Below, in pieces: positions 55,780 through 63,720 of a DNA stretch of 64,000 nt (positions are counted from its first letter, which is position 1; every line of letters starts with the position of its first letter). A program made the translations under genes and the position numbers. Below the pieces are notes generated by a model. The model had not been told where the DNA came from. It worked only from the letters and a program-made list of their open reading frames with translations, and made no database searches. Location: contig NZ_AUHM01000001.1 of assembly GCF_000423185.1 (NCBI RefSeq), positions 62,001 to 126,000 on the forward strand, in the 5' to 3' direction. The DNA comes from Inquilinus limosus DSM 16000. Lineage in GTDB: Bacteria > Pseudomonadota > Alphaproteobacteria > DSM-16000 > Inquilinaceae.

Positions 55780-58029
55780 CTACCCGCAGCGCGAATAGCC
55801 GCAGTTGAGGCAGGTGTCGCAGCCCTCCTGCCGGATCAGGGTCGGATGGCCGCATTTCGGGCAGGATCGGCCCGGCGGCCGGCCCGGGTTGCCCGCCGGC
55901 TCGGCCGTCACCTCGACCGCCACCTCCGGCACGATGCCCTCCGGCTTCTTCAGGAAGCCGGTCGCCACCATGTGCCGCTCGATCGTCTCGCCGATCGCGG
56001 CCAGGAGCGAGGGCACGTAGCGGCCGCCCATCCACTGCCCGCCGCGCGGATCGAACACGGCCTTCAGCTCCTCGACCACGAAGGCGACGTCGCCGCCGCG
56101 CCGGAACACGGCGCTGATCATCCGGGTCAGCGCCACGGTCCAGGCGTAGTGCTCCATGTTCTTCGAGTTGATGAAGATCTCGAAGGGCCGACGCTGGCCG
56201 TCGATCATCGTGTCGTTGAGGGTGACATAGATGGCGTGGTCGCTGTCCGGCCAGCGCAGCTTGTAGGTCTCGCCCGGCAGCACCTCCGGCCGCGGCGAAG
56301 GCACGCTGAGACCGGGCGCCTCGGCCGCCTTCTGCGGCCGCGCCTCCAGCACCGCGCCGGTGATCGGGTTCGGCCGGTAGGTGGTGCAGCCTTTGCAGCC
56401 GAGGGCATAGGCCTGGGCGTAGACGTCCTTGAAGGCATCGAAGGACAGGTCCTCCGGGCAGTTGATGGTCTTGCTGATCGAGCTGTCGATGTGCTTCTGC
56501 GCCGCCGCCTGGATCGCCAGATGGTCGGCGGGCGCCAGCGTCTGGGCGTCAACGAAGTAATCCGGCAGCGGCGCGTCGGGGCCGTGGATCTCGCGGAACA
56601 GGCGGTAGGCGTGGTTCTCCACCGTCTCCGCCCGCCGGCTGCCGTCGGGCAGCAGCACGTTGCGGGTGTGGGTCCAGGCGAAGACCGGCTCGATGCCCGA
56701 GGCGACGTTGTCGGCGAAGAGCGAGATGGTGCCGGTCGGCGCGATCGAGGTCAGGAGCGCGTTGCGGATGCCGTGCCGGGCGATCAGGTCGCGGATCTCC
56801 TCCGGCAGCTCGGCGACGCCCGGCGCGGCGAGATACTGATCGCGGTCGAACAGCGGGAACGCCCCCTTCTCCGCCGCGATCTCGGCCGAGGCGCGGTAGG
56901 CGTGGCGCTTGATCGCGCCGAGCCAGTCCTCGACCAGCGCGACGGAGTCTGCCGAGCCGTAGCGCACCCCCAGCATCAGGAAGGCGTCGGCCAGGCCGGT
57001 GACGCCGAGGCCGATGCGCCGCTTGGCCCAGGCCTCGGCCTGCTGCTCCGGCAATGGGAAGCGCGACACGTCGACCACATTGTCCATCAGCCGGATCGCG
57101 ACCGGCACGATCTCCGCCAGCGCCTCGTGGTCGAACCGGGCTTCGGGCGTGAACGGATCGACCACCAGCTTGGCCAGATTCACCGAGCCGAGCAGGCAGG
57201 CGCCGTAGGGGGGGAGGGGTTGTTCGCCACAGGGGTTAGTGCTTTGAATTTTTTCACAATATCTGAGATTATTCCGGGCGTTGATGCGGTCGATGAAGAT
57301 CACGCCGGGCTCGGCCGAATCATAGGTCGAGCGCATGATCCGGTCCCACAGCTCGCGCGCCGGCACGGTGCGGAAGACGCGGCCGCCGAACACCAGGTCC
57401 CAGGGCGCGTCCGCCTCGACCGCCGCCATGAACGGGTCGGTGACCAGGACCGACAGGTTGAACATGCGCAGCCGCCCGGGGGTGCGCTTGGCTTCGATGA
57501 AATCGACGATGTCGGGATGGTCGCAGCGCAAGGTCGCCATCATTGCGCCGCGGCGGGAGCCGGCGGACATGATGGTCCGGCACATCGCGTCCCACACATC
57601 CATGAAGGAGAGCGGGCCGGAGGCGTCGGCCCCGACGCCGGCGACAGGCGCGCCCTTCGGCCGGATGGTGGAGAAATCGTAGCCGATGCCACCGCCCTGC
57701 TGCAGCGTCAGCGCCGCCTCGCGCAGATGGGCGAAGATGCCGGACATGCTGTCCGGCACCGTGCCCATGACGAAGCAGTTGAACAGGGTGACGTCGCGCC
57801 CGGTGCCGGCGCCGGCCAGGATGCGCCCGGCCGGCAGGTAGCGATGGCCGCGCAGGATGCCGAGGAACTTCCCGGTCCACAGCGCCGGGTCCGATTCGGC
57901 CGCGGCCACGGCGGTCGCGACGCGGCGCCAGCTGTCCTCGACCGTCTGGTCGACAGGCGTGCCGTCCGGCTGCTTCAGCCGGTACTTCATGTCCCAGATC
58001 TGGGTCGCGATATCGCCCGGCTCGGCCAC
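55780..58029 (-). CDS. nrdJ: Adenosylcobalamin-dependent (class II) ribonucleotide reductase
   Basis: Reduces ribonucleotides to deoxyribonucleotides with an AdoCbl-derived thiyl radical. The 749-residue protein has C85 (FNCFVMG) of the redox pair, GGGIGYDFSTIRPKGAPV, the radical site N265-P-C267-G-E269, IAPTGTISLFADNVASGIEP, and a C-terminal zinc-ribbon-like CPKCG...CDTCLNCG that shuttles electrons. GTG 58029 is the start. Codons 253-275, around the radical cysteine, use AT-rich synonyms (AAT, AGA, TAT, TGT, GAA, AAA, ATT, CAA, ACT) unlike the rest of the gene, although the encoded residues are canonical. No intein or intron is present. A 13-bp hairpin precedes the ribosome-binding site. The gene fits the B12-using physiology implied by the cobalamin riboswitch at 29 kb. 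Confidence 0.97.
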   Translation of the reverse strand: MAEPGDIATQIWDMKYRLKQPDGTPVDQTVEDSWRRVATAVAAAESDPALWTGKFLGILRGHRYLPAGRILAGAGTGRDVTLFNCFVMGTVPDSMSGIFAHLREAALTLQQGGGIGYDFSTIRPKGAPVAGVGADASGPLSFMDVWDAMCRTIMSAGSRRGAMMATLRCDHPDIVDFIEAKRTPGRLRMFNLSVLVTDPFMAAVEADAPWDLVFGGRVFRTVPARELWDRIMRSTYDSAEPGVIFIDRINARNNLRYCEKIQSTNPCGEQPLPPYGACLLGSVNLAKLVVDPFTPEARFDHEALAEIVPVAIRLMDNVVDVSRFPLPEQQAEAWAKRRIGLGVTGLADAFLMLGVRYGSADSVALVEDWLGAIKRHAYRASAEIAAEKGAFPLFDRDQYLAAPGVAELPEEIRDLIARHGIRNALLTSIAPTGTISLFADNVASGIEPVFAWTHTRNVLLPDGSRRAETVENHAYRLFREIHGPDAPLPDYFVDAQTLAPADHLAIQAAAQKHIDSSISKTINCPEDLSFDAFKDVYAQAYALGCKGCTTYRPNPITGAVLEARPQKAAEAPGLSVPSPRPEVLPGETYKLRWPDSDHAIYVTLNDTMIDGQRRPFEIFINSKNMEHYAWTVALTRMISAVFRRGGDVAFVVEELKAVFDPRGGQWMGGRYVPSLLAAIGETIERHMVATGFLKKPEGIVPEVAVEVTAEPAGNPGRPPGRSCPKCGHPTLIRQEGCDTCLNCGYSRCG
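57205..57273 (-). other. Foreign-looking AT-rich codon island within nrdJ active-site region
   Basis: 23 codons (residues 253-275) with about 45% GC overall; the first 15 codons have only 14 G/C in 45 bases (31%), while the flanks are near 70%. The amino acid sequence NLRYCEKIQSTNPCGEQPLP is fully conserved, so only the codons are odd. The edges are sharp on both sides. It coincides with the radical-cysteine motif, a classical insertion site for inteins and introns in ribonucleotide reductase genes. Confidence 0.85.
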
Positions 58030-58046
58030 GATGGACCTCCCGCAGA

Positions 58047-58079
58047 CCGCCGCACCCCCAAAGGATGGGGGTGCGGCGG
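58047..58079 (-). promoter_or_regulatory. Perfect 13-bp hairpin in the nrdJ leader
   Basis: CCGCCGCACCCCC (58047-58059) and GGGGGTGCGGCGG (58067-58079) enclose a 7-base loop. On the minus strand it ends 17 bases before the GTG start, just before GGGAGG. No T-tract follows, so it is more likely a leader structure than a terminator of the upstream gene. Confidence 0.6.
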
Positions 58080-58120
58080 GGGCGGGTCAACCAGGGACAG
58101 TGGTTGGGTCCGCGGCCCCG

Positions 58121-59296
58121 CTATTCCAGCCCAGCATAGATCGCGCGGCGCAGATCGGCGACGAACGCGCCGTTCATGCCCTCGAGCGCGGTGTTGGTGA
58201 GGCCGACCACGGCCAGTCGCCGGGCCGGGTCGACGAACCAGGAATGGCCGTAGACGCCGCCCCAGCGCCAGGTGCCGGCCGTCATCGGCACTCCGGCCGC
58301 CGCCGGGTCGGTCACGATCACGAAGCCGTAGCCGAAGGTCGTGCCCGGCGTGTCCGGCATCGACAGGCCGGGGATCTGGCTGGTGGCCATGGCCTGCACC
58401 GTCTCGGCCTCGAGGATCGGTGCGCCGCCGCGGCGAAGGGCTTCGAGGAACACCAGGAAGTCGCCGGCCGTGCCCGCCATGCCGGCGCCGCCGGAGGGGT
58501 AGGAGGCGGGATCGAAGATGCGGCCGGGGGCATAGCTGAGCCCGGCGAAGGGCCGCGGCGCGGGGATGACGTAGCTCTCGCCCATCCGCACCGGCTCCGG
58601 CGCCGCATCGGCATAGGCGGCGGCCAGGCGCGCGCGGTCCGGCGGGGCGAAGCCGGTGTCCCGCATGCCGAGCGGATCGGTGACGCGGCGGCGCACGAGG
58701 TCCGGCAGGCTTTCGCCCGCCGCCTGCTCCAGCGCCGCGCCGAGCACGTCGAGCGCCACCGAGTAGGCCCAGGCAGAGCCCGGAGCGAAGGCGAGCGGCA
58801 CCGAGGCGATGCGGCGCAGACCGTCCTCGAAGGACCGGCCCGGCGCGTCCAGCCCGTCGGAGACGCCGGCGCGGTGATAGGGGCCGTCCGCCGGTTCGGT
58901 GAAGCCGTAGATCAGGCCCGCGGTGTGGGTCAGCAGGTGACGGATGGTGATCACCGGCTCGCTGCCGTCGGCCAGCTTCGGCCGGAAGTCGGGCAGATAC
59001 CTCGTGACCGGGTCGGCCAGGGCGATCCGCCCCTCCTCCACCAGCCGCAGGGCGGCGGCGGTGACGATCGGCTTGGTCAGGGAGGCGTAGAGGAACACCG
59101 TGTCCTCGCGCACCGGCCGGCCCGCCTCGCGGTCGGCCAGGCCGGCGGCGCGGCGGTAGACCAGTTGCCCGTCCCTCGCGACCAGCACCACGGTGCCGAC
59201 GATGCGCTTGTCCGCGAGCGCCTTGTCGATCGCGGCGTCGATCCGCGGCGACAGGGCGGGATCGGCCGGCGTGGCATCCGGCAGAGCAATCGTCAT
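58121..59296 (-). CDS. Serine hydrolase, beta-lactamase class C / esterase family
   Basis: A 391-residue protein without signal peptide. Family motifs: GTVVLVARDGQLVYRRAAGLADRE, the nucleophile SxxK as SLTK (FLYASLTKPIVTAAAL), ITIRHLLTHTAGLIYGF, WAYSVALDVLGAALE (YSV in the Y-x-N position) and the late HSWFVDPARRLAVVGLTN (HxW/F-G strand equivalent). ATG 59296, behind GAAGGGAG, fits the alignment of such proteins. These enzymes are usually carboxylesterases or transesterases (EstB-like) and some are lactonases. It lies 91 bp upstream of nrdJ on the same strand, but a strong hairpin between them suggests separate control. Confidence 0.87.
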   Translation of the reverse strand: MTIALPDATPADPALSPRIDAAIDKALADKRIVGTVVLVARDGQLVYRRAAGLADREAGRPVREDTVFLYASLTKPIVTAAALRLVEEGRIALADPVTRYLPDFRPKLADGSEPVITIRHLLTHTAGLIYGFTEPADGPYHRAGVSDGLDAPGRSFEDGLRRIASVPLAFAPGSAWAYSVALDVLGAALEQAAGESLPDLVRRRVTDPLGMRDTGFAPPDRARLAAAYADAAPEPVRMGESYVIPAPRPFAGLSYAPGRIFDPASYPSGGAGMAGTAGDFLVFLEALRRGGAPILEAETVQAMATSQIPGLSMPDTPGTTFGYGFVIVTDPAAAGVPMTAGTWRWGGVYGHSWFVDPARRLAVVGLTNTALEGMNGAFVADLRRAIYAGLE

Positions 59297-59400
59297 CGGG
59301 AGGCTCCCTTCTCGAATCGGCATGCCGTCATCCAGGCATGCAGGTGTAGCCGCCGGACGGAGCCGGGCGCAACGCGCTGCCGAAGCCCGCCGGAGGACCG

Positions 59401-59814
59401 CTAGGCCCGGCCGATCAGCCTCCGCCGCAGCGTCAGGATCCGGCCGGGCCCGTGCGCCGCGGCGAAGAGCAGCCCGGCCAGGAAGGTGAAGTGGTCGACG
59501 AAGAAGCCGAACTCTGCCTGGTTCCCCTCCCAGCGCGCCGGACCATGGAAGGCGAAGGCCAGGAACACGACATAGACGCCGGCCAGCAGCGCCGCTTCCG
59601 AGAAATAGGCCCCGGTCAGGAAGCAGACCACCAGGAGGCATTCGAAGATCGCGGCCAGCCAGGCCAGGAGAAGCGGCGCCGGGAACCCCGCCATGGCGAT
59701 GTAGCCGGCGGTGCTGTTCATATCCGTGACCTTGAAGGCGACGGCCATGAGGAAGACCGCGGCGAAGATCAGCCGGCCGACGAGAACGGCCACCAACTGC
59801 CAGGTTGTGTCCAT
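59401..59814 (-). CDS. DoxX-family inner-membrane protein
   Basis: A 137-residue four-helix membrane protein: LVAVLVGRLIFAAVFLMAVAFKVTDM, STAGYIAMAGFPAPLLLAWLAAIFECLLVVCFLTG, AALLAGVYVVFLAFAFHGP, and FFVDHFTFLAGLLFAAAHGPG. The R-in-helix-1, K-(V/I)-x-D and G-P-x-x-x-x motifs fit the DoxX/YphA family, which includes a thiosulfate:quinone oxidoreductase subunit and many proteins of unknown role. ATG 59814 follows GGGGGAGGAAA, a near-perfect site. It is followed on the same strand by the serine hydrolase gene (104 bp). Confidence 0.85.
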   Translation of the reverse strand: MDTTWQLVAVLVGRLIFAAVFLMAVAFKVTDMNSTAGYIAMAGFPAPLLLAWLAAIFECLLVVCFLTGAYFSEAALLAGVYVVFLAFAFHGPARWEGNQAEFGFFVDHFTFLAGLLFAAAHGPGRILTLRRRLIGRA

Positions 59815-59870
59815 CGTTTCCTCCCCCGAACAGGGCGAGCGTAACCGAGGCCGGGCAAGCGCCTCAATCG

Positions 59871-61427
59871 CTAGTCCGGCAAGGTCACCGGCCTGGCCGC
59901 GGCCAGGGGGCGGCGCAGCCGGTCGGGGTCGTGGTAGCGCCACAGCGGAATGCCGGCGCAGCGCTCCACCCGGTCCGGCATGCCGTAGCGGGCGATCACC
60001 GCGCGGGGCCTGAGGCCATCCATCAGGATGAACCCGAAGGGCGGCGCCCCGGCGCCGCCGGCCCAGTCCCGCCGGGCCCAGTCCTCATTGATGATCCAGT
60101 GATAGGGCGCGCCGTTGCGCGCCACCTGGGCGATCTGGACCCGGCGGCCGGAATGCAGCACCAGCGGCTTGGCCCACCAGTAGCCGGCGAGGCCGGCGAC
60201 CGGCGCCTCATCCCCGAAGCAGGAGAGCGTTCGCGGCGGCTCGATCCGCCCCGCCAGCTGGTCCGGCCGGGCGCAGAGCGCGGCGCCGGCCACCAGCAGC
60301 GCCGCCGCGGCCGCCCCTACGGGCCAGCCGGGGACACGCAGCCGGTCGGCGGCGAGATGGGCGAGCCACAGCGCGGTCAGGAACAGCCAGGGCTGGAAAT
60401 AGCGCAGGAAGGACTCGTCCCGGAAAATGCCGAACAGCACCACCGCCAGGAGCGTGGCCAGCGAGGACCCGGCGGCGAAGACGGCTATCCGGTCGGCCGG
60501 GGCGATCTCCCGCTCCCCGGCGGCGAGGCCGCGCAGCACAATGGCCGCCCGGACGACCGGCAGCAGGGCGAAGGCGATCAGGCCGAGATTGACCGCCAGT
60601 TCGGCCGCATCCGCCCGCCACAGCACGCTGCCGAGACGGGACAGGCCGTAGCCGATGCCGAGGTCGAGCTGCCGGCGATAGATCCCGTTCAGCGGGTTCG
60701 CCCAGCCCTGCAGCAGGAAGGCGGCCAGAGCCGCGGCGCCGATCGTCGCCGCAGCGGTCAGGGCGGCCGGTCGGATCCGGTGGACGAGGGCGCAGAGCAG
60801 CGACACCGCCAGGGCCGGGGCGGCGGCGTAGGGCAGGACGAAACTGTCGGACAGCACCCCGGCCAGGATCAGCCCGGCCAGCCCGATCAGGAATCCGGGG
60901 CTCGGCCGTTCCAGCTGGCGCAGCAGCAGGGCCAGGACCGCCGTTGCGATCAGGACCGCGCCGAAATGGAAGGTGACGACGAAGGGATAGACCAGCCAGT
61001 TCAGCGCGTAGAAGCCGGCCAACCCCCAGCCGAAGGCGAAGAGCAGCGCCGTCACCGCCGCCAGGGCGGCCACGGCCATGGCGGCGGACCGGCCGCCGGC
61101 GGCGCGATGCACCGCGGCGCCGAGCAGGAGGTAGAGCCCGAGCTGCAGCGCGGCGGCGACCGGCAGGGCCTGGCGGAAATCCGCCGTCGCCAGGTCGGCC
61201 AGGCCGTAGACCAGCATATCCGAAAAGACATAGGGCCCGGGTGTCAGGTGCCAGCCGCGCAGTGTGTCCAGCCCGCGGTGCAGGTCGTCGAACAGCGCCG
61301 GCAGGTAGAGCGCATCGGCATTGCCGATCGGCCCGGCGGCGCCCGGCAGGCGCAGCACCAGCCCCGTCGCCAGCAGCGACAGGCCGGCGACGGCGACGAG
61401 GAGCAGGAGCGGCTGGAGCCGACGCAA
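59871..61427 (-). CDS. Polytopic membrane protein of unknown function (glycosyltransferase-like topology)
   Basis: A 518-residue protein with about eleven hydrophobic segments. These include the N-terminal LLLLVAVAGLSLLATGLVL, ALPVAAALQLGLYLLLGAAV, AAMAVAALAAVTALLFAFGWGL, LIATAVLALLLR, and later LRYFQPWLFLTALWLAHLAADR. A soluble C-terminal third follows (CFGDEAPVAGLAGYWWAKPLVLHSGR, NEDWARRDWAG). An NADALYLPALFDDLHRG segment with acidic residues follows the first helix, reminiscent of the catalytic loop of GT-C enzymes such as PMT/ArnT-like proteins. Those families' DxD or ExD motif is not obvious here. It lies six bases upstream of the stop-to-start boundary with plsC (61433), in the ydcF-plsC-membrane protein run. 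Confidence 0.75.
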   Translation of the reverse strand: MRRLQPLLLLVAVAGLSLLATGLVLRLPGAAGPIGNADALYLPALFDDLHRGLDTLRGWHLTPGPYVFSDMLVYGLADLATADFRQALPVAAALQLGLYLLLGAAVHRAAGGRSAAMAVAALAAVTALLFAFGWGLAGFYALNWLVYPFVVTFHFGAVLIATAVLALLLRQLERPSPGFLIGLAGLILAGVLSDSFVLPYAAAPALAVSLLCALVHRIRPAALTAAATIGAAALAAFLLQGWANPLNGIYRRQLDLGIGYGLSRLGSVLWRADAAELAVNLGLIAFALLPVVRAAIVLRGLAAGEREIAPADRIAVFAAGSSLATLLAVVLFGIFRDESFLRYFQPWLFLTALWLAHLAADRLRVPGWPVGAAAAALLVAGAALCARPDQLAGRIEPPRTLSCFGDEAPVAGLAGYWWAKPLVLHSGRRVQIAQVARNGAPYHWIINEDWARRDWAGGAGAPPFGFILMDGLRPRAVIARYGMPDRVERCAGIPLWRYHDPDRLRRPLAAARPVTLPD

Positions 61428-61432
61428 TCCGC

Positions 61433-62188
61433 TCAGGCCGTGGCGGCGGTCCGGGCGGGACGCGGCGTCGGCGGCCCGCCGGCAGCGACCACCAGCCGCT
61501 CGGACGCCGTCTCCAGTTCCTCCTCCAGCCGCACCATCATCTCGTCGCGCGGCAGGCCGGGCGGGATCGGCGGCAGGAATTCGACCGTGATCGTCCCCGG
61601 CCGCTTGCGGAAGGCGCGGCGGCCCCAGAACACGCCGGAGTTCAGCGCCATCGGCACCACCGGCACGTTCAGCCCTTCATAGAGGGCGCCGACGCCGATG
61701 CGGTAGGGCCGCCAAGTGCCGGGCGCGGTGCGGGTGCCCTGGGGGAAGATCGCGATCGGCCGGCCTTCCGCCACCCGGACCTTGGCGTGGTCGATCATGC
61801 TGCGGATCGCCCGGCTGCCGGCGCCGCGGTCGACCGGGATCATGCCGGTCTTCAAGAGGTACTTGCCCCAGACCGGCACCTTCAGCAGCTCGGATTTCAG
61901 CACGATCGCCGGGTCGGGCAGCAGCAGGTGCAGCTTCAGCGTCTCCCAGGCCGACTGGTGCTTGGCGGCGACGATGCAGGCGCCGTCGGGCAGGTTCTCG
62001 CGCCCGACCACGCGGTAGTCGATGCCGAGGATGGTCTTCTCCAGCCAGTGCACCCCGCGCAGCCAGACGAAGATCCACGCCATCGTCGCGCGGTGCGGCA
62101 GGAACAGCGCCGGCAGCAGCGCGAAGCAGCACAGCGTGGTCCAGCCGAAGAACAGCAGGTTGAAGAGGGCCGAGCGCAGGATGGTCAT
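61433..62188 (-). CDS. plsC: 1-acyl-sn-glycerol-3-phosphate acyltransferase
   Basis: Makes phosphatidic acid from lysophosphatidate at the inner membrane. A 251-residue protein with an N-terminal hydrophobic segment (ALFNLLFFGWTTLCCFALLPALFLP). The catalytic motif is HQSAWE (HX4D-variant, I), and VPVWGKYLLKTGMIPVDRG (II), FPQGTRTAPGTW (III) and VPVVPMALNSGVFWGRRAF (IV) follow. The glutamate in HQSAWE replaces the aspartate of the canonical HxxxxD, common in this alphaproteobacterial branch. Six bases separate it from ydcF upstream. Confidence 0.93.
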   Translation of the reverse strand: MTILRSALFNLLFFGWTTLCCFALLPALFLPHRATMAWIFVWLRGVHWLEKTILGIDYRVVGRENLPDGACIVAAKHQSAWETLKLHLLLPDPAIVLKSELLKVPVWGKYLLKTGMIPVDRGAGSRAIRSMIDHAKVRVAEGRPIAIFPQGTRTAPGTWRPYRIGVGALYEGLNVPVVPMALNSGVFWGRRAFRKRPGTITVEFLPPIPPGLPRDEMMVRLEEELETASERLVVAAGGPPTPRPARTAATA

Positions 62189-62194
62189 GACGCC

Positions 62195-62818
62195 CTATAT
62201 CCTGCCGAGCATGACACGCGCCAGCGCAACCAGGAATTTGTTGTATTCGGAGACGATCAGCCGCGCCGTGCCGGGCCAGGCCCACCAGCGGTCGAGATGC
62301 ACCGTCCCCGGGTCGACCGGCTGCCGCCGGATCTCGATCTCCGGCATCGCCGCCCGGAACTCCAGCATGCTGCGCGGCATGTGGTAGTTCGAGGTGACGA
62401 GGCGCAGGCTGCGAAAGCCATGCGCCCGCATCCAGCCCGCCGCCTCCTGCGCGTTGCCGATGGTGTCGCTGGCAGCATAGCCGAGATCGACGCAGCAGCG
62501 CAGCGAATCGTCGGTCGGAGACAGGGCGAACAGCTCGTTCAGCTTGACGTCGCGATGCACGCCGCTGACCAGCAGGCGCTCGGCCGTGCCCCGCGCCAGC
62601 AGGTCGAGGCCGACGCGCAGCCTTTCGCTGCCGCCGGTCAGCACGACGATCGCGTCGGTGTGGTCGGGGTCGACCTCGCCGCCGCGCCCGGCCTGGGCCA
62701 CGAACCACGCCAGGCCCGTTCCCCACGCCACCGCGAGGACGACGAACGCCAGCAACGCCCGACGCAGGCGGCGGCGCCAGGGGCGGGGTTTGGGGGACGG
62801 ATCGGCGGTCATCGACAT
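62195..62818 (-). CDS. YdcF/DUF218-family membrane-anchored protein
   Basis: A 207-residue protein: a basic N-terminus (PRPWRRRLRRA), one membrane segment (LLAFVVLAVAWGTGLAWFVA) and an external YdcF domain. The domain contains DAIVVLTGGSERLRVGLDLLARG, RLLVSGVHRDVKLNEL, CCVDLGYAASDTIGNAQEAAGW and LRLVTSNYHMPRSMLEF. The GG-S and S-x-Y-H-x-P-R motifs are present, the family's conserved pocket. It belongs to the common alphaproteobacterial order ydcF-plsC after ftsE/ftsX, but the ftsEX genes are not here. Function uncertain (some homologues affect envelope or SAM binding). Confidence 0.9.
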   Translation of the reverse strand: MSMTADPSPKPRPWRRRLRRALLAFVVLAVAWGTGLAWFVAQAGRGGEVDPDHTDAIVVLTGGSERLRVGLDLLARGTAERLLVSGVHRDVKLNELFALSPTDDSLRCCVDLGYAASDTIGNAQEAAGWMRAHGFRSLRLVTSNYHMPRSMLEFRAAMPEIEIRRQPVDPGTVHLDRWWAWPGTARLIVSEYNKFLVALARVMLGRI

Positions 62819-63012
62819 GAAGAACTGGTGTTGCGCCGCGGCCGCGGATCACGGCGCCCGGACAGGAAAGGGGCGGATCGTGGCAAGATTATGCGGCCGC
62901 GTCACGGCCCCGCTGCGCGACCGCCCGAGCCGCCGCCCCAACCCCTTCGCGCCGTTCACAAAATTGCCTCGGATGATATAGGCAGCGGCGGACCGGCATG
63001 CGATAACGCGCC

Positions 63013-63717
63013 ATGATCGTCACCTGCCCCAGCTGTTCGACCCGTTATCTCGTCGACCCGGCGGCGATCGGCCCCGACGGCCGGCGCGTCAAATGCGCGC
63101 GCTGCGGCCATATCTGGCGCGAATCGTTGGTCGAGCCGGTGCCGCCGCCCCCGGCGGAGCCGCAGCCGGTGCTGGTGGGACCGGCGGCGACGCAGGCGGC
63201 GCCGTCGGCTGTGGGACACATCACCAACCTGCCGGTGGTGATCACACCTCGCCGGCGCGACGGGCCGGCGGTCGGCTTGGCGCTGGCGGTGCTGCTGATC
63301 GGCGGCCTGGCCGGGGTGGGGTATTTCGCGCGCGACTCGATCGTCCGCTTCTGGCCGCCGGCGATCCGCCTGTACGACACCATCGGCGTGCCGGTGACGG
63401 AACCGATCCAGACCGGCGCCCTGGGCCGCGGCCTGGTGCTGCGCGGGCTGGAGGTGCGGCGCGTCGCCGGCAACGGCGCAGAGCAGGTGGTGGTCACCGG
63501 CCGGGTCGAAAACCGGGCGCTGGTGACCCGGCCGGTGCCGCCGATCGAGGTGCGCCTGCTGGACGCCAGCCGCGCCGTGGTGGCCCGCACGCCGCTGGTC
63601 GTGACGACCGAGACGCTGGCGCCGGACCAGTCGGTGCAGGTGGCGGCGACGGTCGAAACCCCGCCCGACGCCGCCACGAGGCTGGAGATCGGCGCCCGGA
63701 CGGGCGCCGCACCGTAG
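63013..63717 (+). CDS. MJ0042-type zinc-ribbon, DUF3426 membrane protein
   Basis: A 234-residue protein with an N-terminal zinc finger: two CxxC-type pairs, CPSCSTRY and VKCARCGH, i.e. the MJ0042/zinc_ribbon_5 motif. A Pro-rich linker (VPPPPAEPQPVLVGPAA) leads to a membrane segment (GLALAVLLIGGLAGVGYFA). An outer DUF3426-like domain follows (LRGLEVRRVAGNGAEQVVVTGRVENRALVTRPVPPIEVRLLDA). The cytosolic finger followed by a membrane pass and a beta-rich periplasmic part is typical of proteins encoded beside ftsE/ftsX in Rhodospirillales. ATG 63013. Divergent from ydcF, convergent with the ABC permease. Role unknown. Confidence 0.88.
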   Translation: MIVTCPSCSTRYLVDPAAIGPDGRRVKCARCGHIWRESLVEPVPPPPAEPQPVLVGPAATQAAPSAVGHITNLPVVITPRRRDGPAVGLALAVLLIGGLAGVGYFARDSIVRFWPPAIRLYDTIGVPVTEPIQTGALGRGLVLRGLEVRRVAGNGAEQVVVTGRVENRALVTRPVPPIEVRLLDASRAVVARTPLVVTTETLAPDQSVQVAATVETPPDAATRLEIGARTGAAP

Positions 63718-63720
63718 CCC

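Noticed and set aside
57205-57273. Intein or group I/II intron inside nrdJ.
   Set aside because: The protein is continuous and canonical across the site; only codon choice is abnormal, so an element is not present now.
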